From positions 3,865,001 through 3,929,000 of the forward strand of contig NZ_JAAMNH020000001.1 of assembly GCF_011065935.2 (NCBI RefSeq): 64,000 nucleotides of DNA, written 5' to 3'. How positions within the stretch are numbered: the stretch's first letter is position 1; each line of letters starts with the position of its first letter. Shown here in pieces: positions 15,347 to 23,552 of this stretch. Below the pieces are notes generated by a model. The model was given only the letters and a program-made list of their open reading frames with translations, was not told the origin of the DNA and did not search any database. The DNA is from Clostridium estertheticum (lineage in GTDB: Bacteria > Bacillota > Clostridia > Clostridiales > Clostridiaceae). The position numbers and the translations under genes were made by a program.

Positions 15347-15790
15347 TTAATATTGTTTGTTATAATTGTTTATATTTTCAACTATTTTACTTACTAGTTC
15401 TTTCAATAAAGCTCTTCTTTCTTCAGAAATTCCACTAAATGCAATATTCATTATTTCTTGTTCAGTTGGCATTATATTTTTATTCAGCCTCTTGCCCTTA
15501 TCTGTTAGGTAAGTGAGAGATGCTCTTCCATCCTCTTTACTTTGTTTTCGTGATATTAAATCTTTTCGTTCTAACTGCCCTAATATTCTGGTTACATTTG
15601 TCTGATCTTTAGCCATTCGTATTGATAAGTCTTTTTGAGTTATACCTTCTTGTTCTCCCAATCTTCTAATGATTCCAGCTTGCTCTGGTGTAATATCATA
15701 TGGTTTGAAAAAGCTTACAGTAAACTGACTAAACTTTCTATTAACGTTATTTAGAATAAAACCAATATACTTATCAAGCTCCAATTCCAT
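15347..15790 (-). CDS. MarR-family transcriptional regulator
   Basis: The 147-residue winged-helix protein has ITPEQAGIIRRLGEQEGITQ, KDLSIRMAKDQTNVTRILGQ (recognition helix) and a wing (SKEDGRASLTYLTDKG), all typical of MarR. Its promoter contains a palindrome TTGCTATAGCAA immediately after the -10, so it probably represses its own operon (with the cupin and ODP genes) until a ligand or oxidant releases it. No reactive Cys is present, so a small-molecule inducer is likelier than thiol oxidation. The start could be the ATG at 15790 or the TTG two codons later, which is better spaced from GGAGGA. Confidence 0.85.
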   Translation of the reverse strand: MELELDKYIGFILNNVNRKFSQFTVSFFKPYDITPEQAGIIRRLGEQEGITQKDLSIRMAKDQTNVTRILGQLERKDLISRKQSKEDGRASLTYLTDKGKRLNKNIMPTEQEIMNIAFSGISEERRALLKELVSKIVENINNYNKQY

Positions 15791-15806
15791 TCCTCCAATT
15801 AATTAC

Positions 15807-15846
15807 TTGCTATAGCAATTATATCTAACAGAAATTTTTAAGTCAA
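15807..15846 (-). promoter_or_regulatory. Promoter and palindromic operator of the marR operon
   Basis: The -35 TTGACT (15841-15846), 17 bp and -10 TATAAT (15818-15823) are followed at once by the 12-bp palindrome TTGCTATAGCAA (15807-15818). Protein binding there would block transcription start. Confidence 0.7.
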
Positions 15847-15867
15847 GCTTTTGGGGATTTGCGACAT

Positions 15868-15903
15868 AAAAAATACCGTAAAATTTAAGAATAATACGGT
15901 ATA
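15868..15903 (-). terminator. Terminator after the hemerythrin-like fragment
   Basis: On the minus strand, stem ATACCGTA/TACGGTAT is followed by TTTTTATG. Confidence 0.6.
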
Positions 15904-15920
15904 AAGAACTTAATTTTTCC

Positions 15921-16196
15921 TCATAGGACTGCATGTTGTAAAAACTTTTTCTTGCCTCTTAAATCCTCATGCTCCATTCTCATAATTCTAGTTGGCCCAG
16001 TAATTTTTCTGTCTTCCATTTCAGTAAATAACACTTTTTCTTCTCTTTGATGGTGATTTTCTGCATCTAATATATTAAATATAACAGTCTTTAATGACTC
16101 TATTTCTTCTAAACTGTTATCATAGCTTTCAATATTTTGAATTTTAGTATTAATCTCTTCAAGTTGTGTCAAAAATTCATTGACATTCACATGCAT
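15921..16196 (-). pseudogene. Truncated hemerythrin-like (HHE) domain
   Basis: The 91 residues match the core of a DUF438/hemerythrin-like domain (AENHHQREEKVLFTEMEDR, GPTRIMRMEHEDLRGKKKFL), with iron-ligand-type His/Glu residues. The ATG has no ribosome site and the C-terminal helix ends abruptly (LQHAVL). In the family this domain is longer and often followed by PAS-like domains. It is probably a remnant, though a short expressed protein cannot be excluded. Confidence 0.55.
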
Positions 16197-16491
16197 TATT
16201 TTAAGTTACATATATATATAGATGAAATTTAGATGTAATAATTCATAGTATTATACAATTACATTCTTATTTAATTATATAGAATATTAATGTGAATTTC
16301 AAATATTTAACATATAATTATAAATTGTTTCTCAAATTCTAAATGAGACAATGCAGTATTTATGATAAATAAAGTTAAATAATACTGCGTTTGCGTTTCA
16401 ATGGTATATGTAAGAGTCTTGATATTTTAGTATAAGTATATTAAGTTAAAGGCATTATAATATAGAATAATTAGTAAAGGAGATGTTTTTT

Positions 16492-16698
16492 ATGAGTCAA
16501 AATAAAACCATAGCTGAAAAAAATCAAAATATTATACCTAATAGTGAAAATAGTCTGAGTCAAAATATGACTATAAAAGAAAAAGATCAAAGCCTTATTG
16601 CTAATAGTTTAGATAGTAAAAATGCTAAAAATGGATATAATGCTAATGGAAATGCTGGCGTACAGGCTGCAACGCAAGGAACTAGAAACAAAAACTAG
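16492..16698 (+). CDS. Small Asn/Gln/Lys-rich hydrophilic protein
   Basis: From the ATG at 16492, which has AAAGGAG at good spacing (the ATG at 16483 lies on top of it), the product is 68 residues. Two imperfect repeats are visible: MSQNKTIAEKNQNIIPNSEN and SQNMTIKEKDQSLIANSLDS, then a Gly/Asn/Gln-rich tail. Composition resembles small spore proteins (gamma-type SASP), but no family signature is recognised. The upstream sequence contains GTATA and CATTATAAT blocks loosely like a forespore promoter, with non-ideal spacing. A terminator follows. Confidence 0.6.
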   Translation: MSQNKTIAEKNQNIIPNSENSLSQNMTIKEKDQSLIANSLDSKNAKNGYNANGNAGVQAATQGTRNKN

Positions 16699-16731
16699 AT
16701 AAATCAAATTACTTAAAAATCTTAAAATGTG

Positions 16732-16768
16732 AAACACAGTAGATTTATACTTTCTCTACTGTGTTTTT
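16732..16768 (+). terminator. Intrinsic terminator
   Basis: The 12-bp stem AAACACAGTAGA/TCTACTGTGTTT is followed by T residues, 33 bases after the small ORF stop. Confidence 0.75.
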
Positions 16769-16842
16769 TAGAATTAGATTTAATAAATATATTCAGGTAA
16801 AAAAATAATGAGTTTACCATTAAACTCATTATTTGTAAATAT

Positions 16843-17412
16843 TCATTTTTTATTATATCCATTATTTATATAGCCCATCATCATCATTATTACAGCTATA
16901 AATATAGATAGTATTGCTGTAGTAAAAAATCTATCCGGTATTATATAACACAATCCACTCAACAAAAAAGTTGTGACTACAGAAATTTTTTTGAGCTTCT
17001 TTCTTCGCTTCTTACTTTTTATTCTCTTATTGATGTTATCTACGGGAGAAAAAATATACACAAGTAAAACAGAACTAGTCAATACTAATATTGAGGTAAC
17101 GATATTTATCGATACATATTTACCAATAATGATTATTACCCAGAAAGTTATAAAACTAATAAAAAAACATCCCCAATAAGTTTTTGCATGGAATCCACCT
17201 GAAAATAATCTTATTGGACATAAAAATACAAAAGCAACTATGTAGTATTGTTGAAGTGAAAATAAATAGAATATAATATAATATGGAATAATCTTCGTAA
17301 CTTCATCAAAAGAACAGAGTAATCCATATTCCATTTTTTTTAGTTCTAAGTCTGTAAATTGAGAATTAGTTTCAGAAATTTTTTTTACTATACAACCGAT
17401 TAATTTATTCAT
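16843..17412 (-). CDS. agrB: AgrB accessory gene regulator protein B, peptide-processing protease
   Basis: This 189-residue membrane endopeptidase has the AgrB signature RLFSGGFHAKTYWGCF with catalytic His75 and Cys82, matching His77/Cys84 of the staphylococcal protein, and about four to six hydrophobic segments. It cleaves the C-terminal part of the AgrD precursor and closes the peptide ring. It lies 12 bp downstream of the receptor kinase and in the same direction as agrD, giving the order D-C-B. The ATG follows AAAAGGA. The transmembrane sequence is A+T-biased like the rest of the locus. Confidence 0.92.
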   Translation of the reverse strand: MNKLIGCIVKKISETNSQFTDLELKKMEYGLLCSFDEVTKIIPYYIIFYLFSLQQYYIVAFVFLCPIRLFSGGFHAKTYWGCFFISFITFWVIIIIGKYVSINIVTSILVLTSSVLLVYIFSPVDNINKRIKSKKRRKKLKKISVVTTFLLSGLCYIIPDRFFTTAILSIFIAVIMMMMGYINNGYNKK

Positions 17413-17424
17413 TCGTCTATCCTT

Positions 17425-18735
17425 TTACATTATAAATTTAACTAAGAATTTAGTTTTCTGTGAAGCACGTTCTACAGATATGCTCCCATTATTACGCTCA
17501 ACTAATTGTTTAGTAATATATAGACCATATCCATGCTCACCTTTTTGCTTAGTTTTTGTAGAAAAGCCTTTTTCGAAAATTTTGTTTTTTATTTCTTCAG
17601 GAATGCCCTCTCCATTATCTGCTATTTCAATGCAAAACTTGCTATCTTCTAAAAAAGTAGTAATAGATATTTCTTTATTTTCAGTATGTGATTTTAATTT
17701 GAATGCCTCAAATGCATTATCTACAATATTACTAATGATACTTATTAATTCGTCTTCTCTTATTTTTAACAAGCTAAAGGACTCATCAATTATTACCTTA
17801 AAATTTATTGCATTTTTAGTTGCATAATTATTTTTTATTGATAATAAACCATCTATATAATCATTTCCTGTATCTAAATATCTAAATGATGAATGAATTA
17901 TGTCTGAAAGTTTTAATACATATTCATTTATTCGCTCAACGGTGTTAGGCTTGTTCAAGCAACACAATGCTTGTATAACATTTATATGGTTAGCATAATC
18001 ATGTTTTTCTTGTCTAATTATATTAATTATTTCTTCCATATTTGAAATTTGATGCTCTTGAACTTTATATTTGTTATTTATATTTATCATTTTTTCTCTT
18101 TCTTTTAAGTATAGAAATGCTATTATTGAAAAAACAAAAAATATACTATAGACTAGCATATTATACATTTTGTTATTCTTAATATCTAAAACACTAAAGA
18201 TTAAGATATATATAAATAGATTAAAAATTCCGATTTGTATTAAAAACTCTGAAAAAAGAGATTCTTCTTTATTAAGTAATTTATCTTTATAGTATATATT
18301 AAATTTAAAAAGTATTATGACAATACATACCTGTAGTAATTTGCATCCAATTAAAAAAATAAGTAAGTATTTAGAATTAGTCAAAATTTGATTTAATTCC
18401 ACATTAAGAATAACCATTTCAATGAATTGAACTAAAGTTTCTGTAATAAATATTATTGAAAAAAACATAGAAAATATAATAGTCGAAAAATAAAGACTTA
18501 TTTTTGTAATAAATGTTAATAGTAAAATAGAAACTACTATCATAATTAGTATACGATACACATCATTAACATAAAGTGTACTCAAATAAATTGCAAAAAC
18601 ATATATTATGCAAAATAACCCTGATTTTATTTTATATTCAATTATATACTTCTTTTTGTTAGTTAAAGAGCTAAAAACTCCTAATAATATTAACGCTTCT
18701 AATATATCAAGTATTATTTCTTTAGTCATATTCAT
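17425..18735 (-). CDS. agrC: AgrC-like sensor histidine kinase
   Basis: This 436-residue protein has six or seven membrane helices in residues 1-205, a coiled linker, a HPK10-type phosphoacceptor (RQEKHDYANHINVIQALCCL), and a GHKL ATPase domain (SNIVDNAFEAF N-box; DNGEGIPEEI; FEKGFSTK; HGYGLYITKQLVERNNG). It is the expected membrane receptor for the cyclic peptide made from the upstream agrD. The cognate LytTR regulator AgrA is not in the window; downstream of agrB the strand changes. The ATG follows GAGGAG. Confidence 0.88.
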   Translation of the reverse strand: MNMTKEIILDILEALILLGVFSSLTNKKKYIIEYKIKSGLFCIIYVFAIYLSTLYVNDVYRILIMIVVSILLLTFITKISLYFSTIIFSMFFSIIFITETLVQFIEMVILNVELNQILTNSKYLLIFLIGCKLLQVCIVIILFKFNIYYKDKLLNKEESLFSEFLIQIGIFNLFIYILIFSVLDIKNNKMYNMLVYSIFFVFSIIAFLYLKEREKMININNKYKVQEHQISNMEEIINIIRQEKHDYANHINVIQALCCLNKPNTVERINEYVLKLSDIIHSSFRYLDTGNDYIDGLLSIKNNYATKNAINFKVIIDESFSLLKIREDELISIISNIVDNAFEAFKLKSHTENKEISITTFLEDSKFCIEIADNGEGIPEEIKNKIFEKGFSTKTKQKGEHGYGLYITKQLVERNNGSISVERASQKTKFLVKFIM

Positions 18736-18755
18736 ATCTTCTCCTCAATAAAGTA

Positions 18756-18815
18756 TTGACTCTTTTGTAATATTAGTGTCAATAAAATTCATGCGTTCTT
18801 TCCCAAAAGAGTCAA
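18756..18815 (-). promoter_or_regulatory. 12-bp intercistronic hairpin between agrD and agrC
   Basis: TTGACTCTTTTG (18756-18767) and CAAAAGAGTCAA (18804-18815) are perfect reverse complements with a 36-nt loop, located between the agrD stop and the agrC ribosome site. There is no T tail. It may lower kinase expression relative to the peptide or protect an upstream mRNA end. Confidence 0.6.
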
Positions 18816-18820
18816 CATTT

Positions 18821-18952
18821 TTACTTTAAAAATTCATCCGGACAATTAGGCTGATGTGAATGAAGTAGTGATGTTGGCACAATAGCCAATGTTCCAACAA
18901 ATAATGCTATACATCCTATTATATTCATGGTTTTGCCAATTAATTTTTTCAA
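18821..18952 (-). CDS. agrD: AgrD-like cyclic autoinducer peptide precursor
   Basis: The 43-codon ORF starts with TTG at 18952 after GGAGGGG. Product: MKKLIGKTMNIIGCIALFVG, then TLAIVPTSLLHSHQPNCPDE and FLK. It has the AgrD layout: an amphipathic/hydrophobic N-terminal leader, a short core, and the clostridial C-terminal recognition region (HQPxxPxE). Aligned by HQP to clostridial precursors with a T-S-A-C-x4-HQP core, the ring-forming Cys position is Ser (SLLHS before HQP), predicting a lactone rather than a thiolactone. An extra Cys occurs in QPNCP. It is followed by agrC and agrB. Confidence 0.8.
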   Translation of the reverse strand: MKKLIGKTMNIIGCIALFVGTLAIVPTSLLHSHQPNCPDEFLK

Positions 18953-19395
18953 TGTAACCCCTCCTTTCCCTAGAATTCACTAGTTTAAACTTGTTTTTTA
19001 TTCACTATGTATTCTACAATAACAACTCATTTTCCTTTAAGTATCGTGTTACAAAAACCGACCTAAAACAAAAAAAATAAAGATTTTTCCCTGAGATTTG
19101 AGTTATTGTGTTGCCACTTGTAATTGTTTGTATACTCCATCACTTGCAAAGCATTTTGCCTGCACCTTGAATCAAAATTATTGCTGGATCTGTTTCTGCA
19201 GCAAGAACAGTATTTACATTTGCAAGATCAAAGTCTATATTTAATGCAACTTAAATCTTTGTACTGAGAATATTTTATTTATAGGAATAGTTGAAAGTGA
19301 TTTTATCAATGATATAATAATACAATAAAATATTTCGGGCAATTGGAGAAAGTTTTCATAAAAAAAATTATATAGAATATAGGGTAGGTAAGATA
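18953..19395. other. Intergenic region with a coding remnant
   Basis: Minus-strand translation around 19110-19250 gives a 30-plus-residue protein-like stretch (VALNIDFDLANVNTVLAAET) ending in a stop, of unrecognised origin and without a start. The agrD promoter should lie near 18990-19060; only weak -35/-10 candidates are visible (TTGTTA, 17 bp, AATAAA). Confidence 0.35.
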
Positions 19396-20385
19396 ATGAA
19401 AAATTATAAATTTAATTTAATTTTAGGGATAGCTTCTGCAGTTATCTTTGTATTGTTGATTATATTCACAAAGGGTTGGATGGATTTAATTCATCAGATG
19501 AAACATTTGCAAATTCAATGGATAATTGCTGCGGCCTTTTGTATGCTATTATATTGGATTTTTGAAGCTAAAATTTTGCAATGTATTTTATTTTTAACTG
19601 AAAAAGATTACAAATTTAAAAGAGCATTTAAAGTTACTATGATAGGCCAATATTTTAATTCAATTACTCCCTTTGCATCTGGTGGTCAGATAATGCAGTT
19701 TTATGCACTTACAAAACAAGGATTAGGAGCTGGTAGTTCTGGTTCAGCGTTGATGATTAAATTTATTATCTATCAAACAATATTAACTGTATATTCTTTA
19801 ATTCTTATATTTTGGAAAGCATTTCTTTTCAGAAGTAACACCAACCATTTTTATTATTTAATAGGCGTAGGATTTGCAGTTCATGCTGGTGTAATTGTCT
19901 CCCTAATTGTATTTTCGACTTATCGCAAATTAACACACAAATTAATATTAGGGCTATCTAAAATATTAAAAAAGCTTAGATTGGTGAAGAATATATCAAC
20001 CTTAGAAATGCGCATTAACGACAATTTAGACCAATTTCATAATAATATGGTGATAATAAAACATAAGAAAGTATTGGTTTTTAAAGCTTCTATTTATACA
20101 ATACTTCAACTAACAATGTATTTTATTATTCCTTATTTTATCTATCTTAGTTTTGGAATGAAGGGTGCGCACATAGGCAGTATGATAGCCGGAACTGCAT
20201 TTGTAATGATGCTAACTGCGATTGTTCCTTCACCTGGAGCCATGGGTGGCGCAGAGGGTGCTTTCTATATATTCTTTAGTTTATTTTTTGCCTCCAACAA
20301 TATAATGGCCGCTATATTGTTATGGAGGTTAATTACATTTTACTCCTGCATAATTTTTGGTTTTTATGCTATTAAGAAGAATTAA
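19396..20385 (+). CDS. UPF0104/LPG-synthase TM-region flippase-like membrane protein
   Basis: This 329-residue protein has about eight membrane helices and the family signatures FNSITPFASGGQIMQFYALT and VPSPGAMGGAEGAFYIFFSL. It corresponds to the N-terminal flippase half of MprF, without the synthase half, or to the AglD-like group. Such stand-alone proteins are thought to move lipids or lipid-linked sugars across the membrane; the cargo is unknown. A synthase-like DUF2156 protein with only a short membrane anchor is encoded at 3203-4687 on the other strand. Its ATG follows GGTAGG. It stands alone with no operon partner. Confidence 0.82.
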   Translation: MKNYKFNLILGIASAVIFVLLIIFTKGWMDLIHQMKHLQIQWIIAAAFCMLLYWIFEAKILQCILFLTEKDYKFKRAFKVTMIGQYFNSITPFASGGQIMQFYALTKQGLGAGSSGSALMIKFIIYQTILTVYSLILIFWKAFLFRSNTNHFYYLIGVGFAVHAGVIVSLIVFSTYRKLTHKLILGLSKILKKLRLVKNISTLEMRINDNLDQFHNNMVIIKHKKVLVFKASIYTILQLTMYFIIPYFIYLSFGMKGAHIGSMIAGTAFVMMLTAIVPSPGAMGGAEGAFYIFFSLFFASNNIMAAILLWRLITFYSCIIFGFYAIKKN

Positions 20386-20650
20386 ACAAAGCTAATTAAC
20401 ACATACTAGCTAAGAAGATCTTTATTCAGGACTTAAAGTTGTAATATTACAACAATTTTAATGACATCTAAAACGTATCTACAGTAAGTATATAAAAGCA
20501 TGAGGAGTAATATGTAACGTTTTTGTGAATAAGTTCACGAATTTAGTTGTATTTTGTCATAATTGGGCTAATTTCAAATTGAAGTTCTTGAATTAATACT
20601 ATATAATATAAAAATATTGTAATGATAAATTCTATTATCGAGGTGTGTTT

Positions 20651-22489
20651 ATGTTTTCAAAATTAAGAGAACTACTAATAGGTAAGACACTAAAAACAGA
20701 AGAATTAGAGGGAGAAAAATTAAATGTTTTTTGGGGACTACCTATTTTATCTAGTGATGCAGTTTCTTCCGTTGCATATGCAGGAGAAGAAATTTTAATT
20801 GTGTTAATTGGCGTTATAGGTGTTGTAGCATATAGATATATGTTTTATGCGGCGCTGTGTATTGTAATACTATTATTTATACTTGTTTTTTCCTACAGAC
20901 AGACTATTGATAGCTACCCATGTGGTGGAGGCGCATATATAGTTGCAAAGGATAATCTTGGCACTATATATGGGCTTACTGCCGGAGCATCGCTTTCTGT
21001 AGATTATGTACTGACAGTTGCTGTAAGTATAAGTGCTGGAACTGCAGCATTAACTTCAGCTCTGCCCTCCTTGCTCCCTCATAAAGTAGCTATAGCTCTT
21101 GCAATGTTATTAATAATAACAATAGGTAACTTAAGAGGAGTGAAGGAGTCATCTAAACTTTTTGGAGTTCCAACATACTTATTTATTCTTTCTTGCATAG
21201 TACTTATTGTCACTGGCATTGTAAAGCACTTTATTTTTGGAATTACACCAGCACCGCTTTATCCAATACCAAAACAAATAGGTGACCTTACATTGTTCCT
21301 GTTTCTTAGAGCATTTGCTTCAGGATGTACTGCATTATCAGGGATTGAAGCGGTAAGTAATGGTATACCTAACTTTAAAGCACCATCATCAAAAAATGCA
21401 AAAGCTGTTTTGGCTTTACTAGCTTTTTTAATTCTATTTATTTTTGGTGGGTTATCTTTTCTAGCAACAATTTATCATCCAGTACCTCATCCAGATGTGA
21501 CAGTATTTGCTCAAATTGCACAGCAAGTTTTCGGAAAAAACATTATGTTTTACACTATGCAAATTACCACTGCATTAATTTTAGTAATGGCTGCAAATAC
21601 AGCCTATGCAGGTCTACCATTGTTACTTTCTTTAATGGCACAGGATGGATATGCTCCAAGGCAATTTTCTCAAAGAGGAAAGAGGCTAAGCTTTTCAAAT
21701 GGGATTATACTACTCGGGTCAGCTGCTGCTATTTTAATTATTGTGTTTAAAGGTGATACTCATTTACTACTACCTTTATACGCAGTAGGAGTATTTTTAT
21801 CTTTTACACTTTCACAGGTTGGAATGTTCTTAAAGTGGATAAGAATTAAAACACCTGGCTATAGACATAAGGCATTTATAAATGGATTAGGTGCTCTAAT
21901 AACTTTCATTACGGTAATACTCATAGGCATGACAAAGTTTTTCCATGGTGCTTGGATAGTTTGTATTGTAATACCTTTACTTGTTTATCTTATGGTCAAG
22001 GTTAAACGACATTATACTAGTGTAGCAGAGCAACTTAAATTATCCTTAGAACAAAGACCTAATGAAGGAGTTACAACGAATAACAAGCAACATGTAATAA
22101 TTCTTGTAGGGTCCTTAAATAAATCAACTTTAAAGGCATTAAACTGTGCTAAATGCTTATCACAAAATGTAGTTGCCTTTCATGTATCAACTGATACTGA
22201 AGCTACAGAAAAATTAGAACGAAAATGGGAAGAGTATAATCCCGGAATTTCATTAATAATAAAACATTCTTCCTATAGAGACATAATGAAACCATTAATG
22301 AATTTTATAGAATCTGAAGAACGTGCTTCAAAACATGGAGAAACTGTTACAGTAGTAATAACACAATTTATTACTACTAAGTGGTGGCATAATATACTTC
22401 ATAACCAAACAGCACTCTTTATAAAGAGTATGCTATATAAAAATAGAAATGTAGCAGTGCTTACTGTCCCATATATAATAGAAGAGTAG
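20651..22489 (+). CDS. KimA-like potassium importer (APC superfamily)
   Basis: This 612-residue protein has about 12 membrane helices (residues 25-455) and a cytosolic C-terminal domain of about 150 residues. Motifs ILSSDAVSSVAYAGEEILIV, YPCGGGAYIVAKDNLG and ASLSVDYVLTVAVSISAGT match Bacillus KimA (YdaO), a high-affinity K+/H+ symporter that is inhibited by c-di-AMP through its C-terminal region. The chosen ATG at 20651 has GAGGTG at ideal spacing; the GTG at 20645 overlaps that site. No c-di-AMP (ydaO-type) riboswitch is visible in the 260 bp upstream, unlike many Firmicute homologues. A shared terminator follows. A generic amino-acid permease role is the alternative. Confidence 0.82.
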   Translation: MFSKLRELLIGKTLKTEELEGEKLNVFWGLPILSSDAVSSVAYAGEEILIVLIGVIGVVAYRYMFYAALCIVILLFILVFSYRQTIDSYPCGGGAYIVAKDNLGTIYGLTAGASLSVDYVLTVAVSISAGTAALTSALPSLLPHKVAIALAMLLIITIGNLRGVKESSKLFGVPTYLFILSCIVLIVTGIVKHFIFGITPAPLYPIPKQIGDLTLFLFLRAFASGCTALSGIEAVSNGIPNFKAPSSKNAKAVLALLAFLILFIFGGLSFLATIYHPVPHPDVTVFAQIAQQVFGKNIMFYTMQITTALILVMAANTAYAGLPLLLSLMAQDGYAPRQFSQRGKRLSFSNGIILLGSAAAILIIVFKGDTHLLLPLYAVGVFLSFTLSQVGMFLKWIRIKTPGYRHKAFINGLGALITFITVILIGMTKFFHGAWIVCIVIPLLVYLMVKVKRHYTSVAEQLKLSLEQRPNEGVTTNNKQHVIILVGSLNKSTLKALNCAKCLSQNVVAFHVSTDTEATEKLERKWEEYNPGISLIIKHSSYRDIMKPLMNFIESEERASKHGETVTVVITQFITTKWWHNILHNQTALFIKSMLYKNRNVAVLTVPYIIEE

Positions 22490-22535
22490 AAACAGATTCG
22501 ATTCTCGCCTCTGACACTTTTGTATTTGCAAAGCT

Positions 22536-22569
22536 AAAAACACCTAGGAATATTATCCTAGGTGTTTTT
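22536..22569. terminator. Bidirectional intrinsic terminator
   Basis: The 14-bp perfect stem AAAAACACCTAGGA/TCCTAGGTGTTTTT lies between the convergent KimA-like and dehydratase-activator genes and serves both strands. Confidence 0.88.
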
Positions 22570-22595
22570 CTTCTTGTATTTGCCCCATCAAAATT

Positions 22596-23552
22596 TTATA
22601 TCACCATTTTACCGCTCCATTTGCCACACCTATCTCCAAAGCAACCTACAGTTTTTTCTCCATCTTTTATTGCTATTACTTCGCAATTATTACCACAACC
22701 ATTACACTCAATACTTCTAGGCACAAAATCATTAGCTGCTACTTCAAAGCCTTTAAAATTTGTTTTTCCCGTCCTCATAAGTTCTTCCTTTCCAAGCATT
22801 GCCGCTCCAATAGCACCCATTACATCATAGTGCTCTGGAACATAAATTTCAGTTCCTAGTGCTTTTTCAAAAGCTACTTTAATGCCTATGTTAGCTGCAA
22901 CTCCACCTTGAAAAAATATTTTAGAGCGAATATCTTTTCCTTTCCCTACATTACTAAGATAATTCCGTACCATGGCTTCACAAAGGCCTCCTATTATGTC
23001 TTCCTCATTATACCCAAGCTGCTGCTTATGTATCATGTCAGATTCCGCAAATACAGCACATCTACCGGCTATTCTTACAGGCGCTTTTGACTTTAATGCA
23101 TACTCTCCAAAATTTTCAATAGGTATCTCCAGCCGCTCTGCCTGCCTATCAAGAAAAGATCCTGTACCTGCTGCGCATACCGTATTCATTGCAAAATCTG
23201 TAACTATGCCATTCTTTAATAGGATTATTTTAGAATCTTGGCCTCCAATTTCTAATATGGTACACACATCTTTGTCAATTTCTAATGCTGCCACAGCATG
23301 AGCAGTAATTTCATTTTTTATTATGTCAGCGCCTATTAAAAAGGCAGCCATCTGTCTTCCACTACCTGTAGTCCCTACTGAACTTATTTGCTCACTATCA
23401 TATTGCTCACTTAAAATTTTAAGTCCAAATTGGATTGCCTTTATTGGTTTACCTTTTGTTCTTAAATATAATTTTTCAATAACCTTTAAAGTATTGTCTA
23501 ATAGTACAATATTTGTACTTACAGATCCTACATCAACTCCCATATAGTACAT
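22596..23552 (-). CDS. 2-hydroxyacyl-CoA dehydratase activator-type ATPase (BadF/BadG/HgdC family)
   Basis: This 318-residue ASKHA-fold ATPase has GVDVGSVSTNIVLL (phosphate 1), the cluster-binding Cys in NTVCAAGTGSFLDRQ, a second Cys in GRCAVFAESDMIH, and FFQGGVAANIGI. In the family a dimer holds one [4Fe-4S] cluster and uses ATP to send an electron to a dehydratase or related enzyme. The C-terminus has an extra Cys-rich motif (CNGCGNNCE then GCFGDRCG) not found in minimal HgdC. It is the last gene of a three-gene operon, overlapping the preceding gene by 20 bp. No dehydratase subunits are nearby. Confidence 0.85.
   Translation of the reverse strand: MYYMGVDVGSVSTNIVLLDNTLKVIEKLYLRTKGKPIKAIQFGLKILSEQYDSEQISSVGTTGSGRQMAAFLIGADIIKNEITAHAVAALEIDKDVCTILEIGGQDSKIILLKNGIVTDFAMNTVCAAGTGSFLDRQAERLEIPIENFGEYALKSKAPVRIAGRCAVFAESDMIHKQQLGYNEEDIIGGLCEAMVRNYLSNVGKGKDIRSKIFFQGGVAANIGIKVAFEKALGTEIYVPEHYDVMGAIGAAMLGKEELMRTGKTNFKGFEVAANDFVPRSIECNGCGNNCEVIAIKDGEKTVGCFGDRCGKWSGKMVI

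Noticed and set aside
18821..18952. Lantibiotic or sactipeptide precursor for the 43-residue ORF
   Set aside because: It is followed by agrC and agrB and ends with the HQPxxPxE recognition pattern. No modification enzymes are nearby.
20386..20650. Possible c-di-AMP (ydaO) riboswitch upstream of the KimA-like gene
   Set aside because: The interval lacks the conserved blocks and closing stems of that riboswitch; only weak AT-rich pairing is visible.
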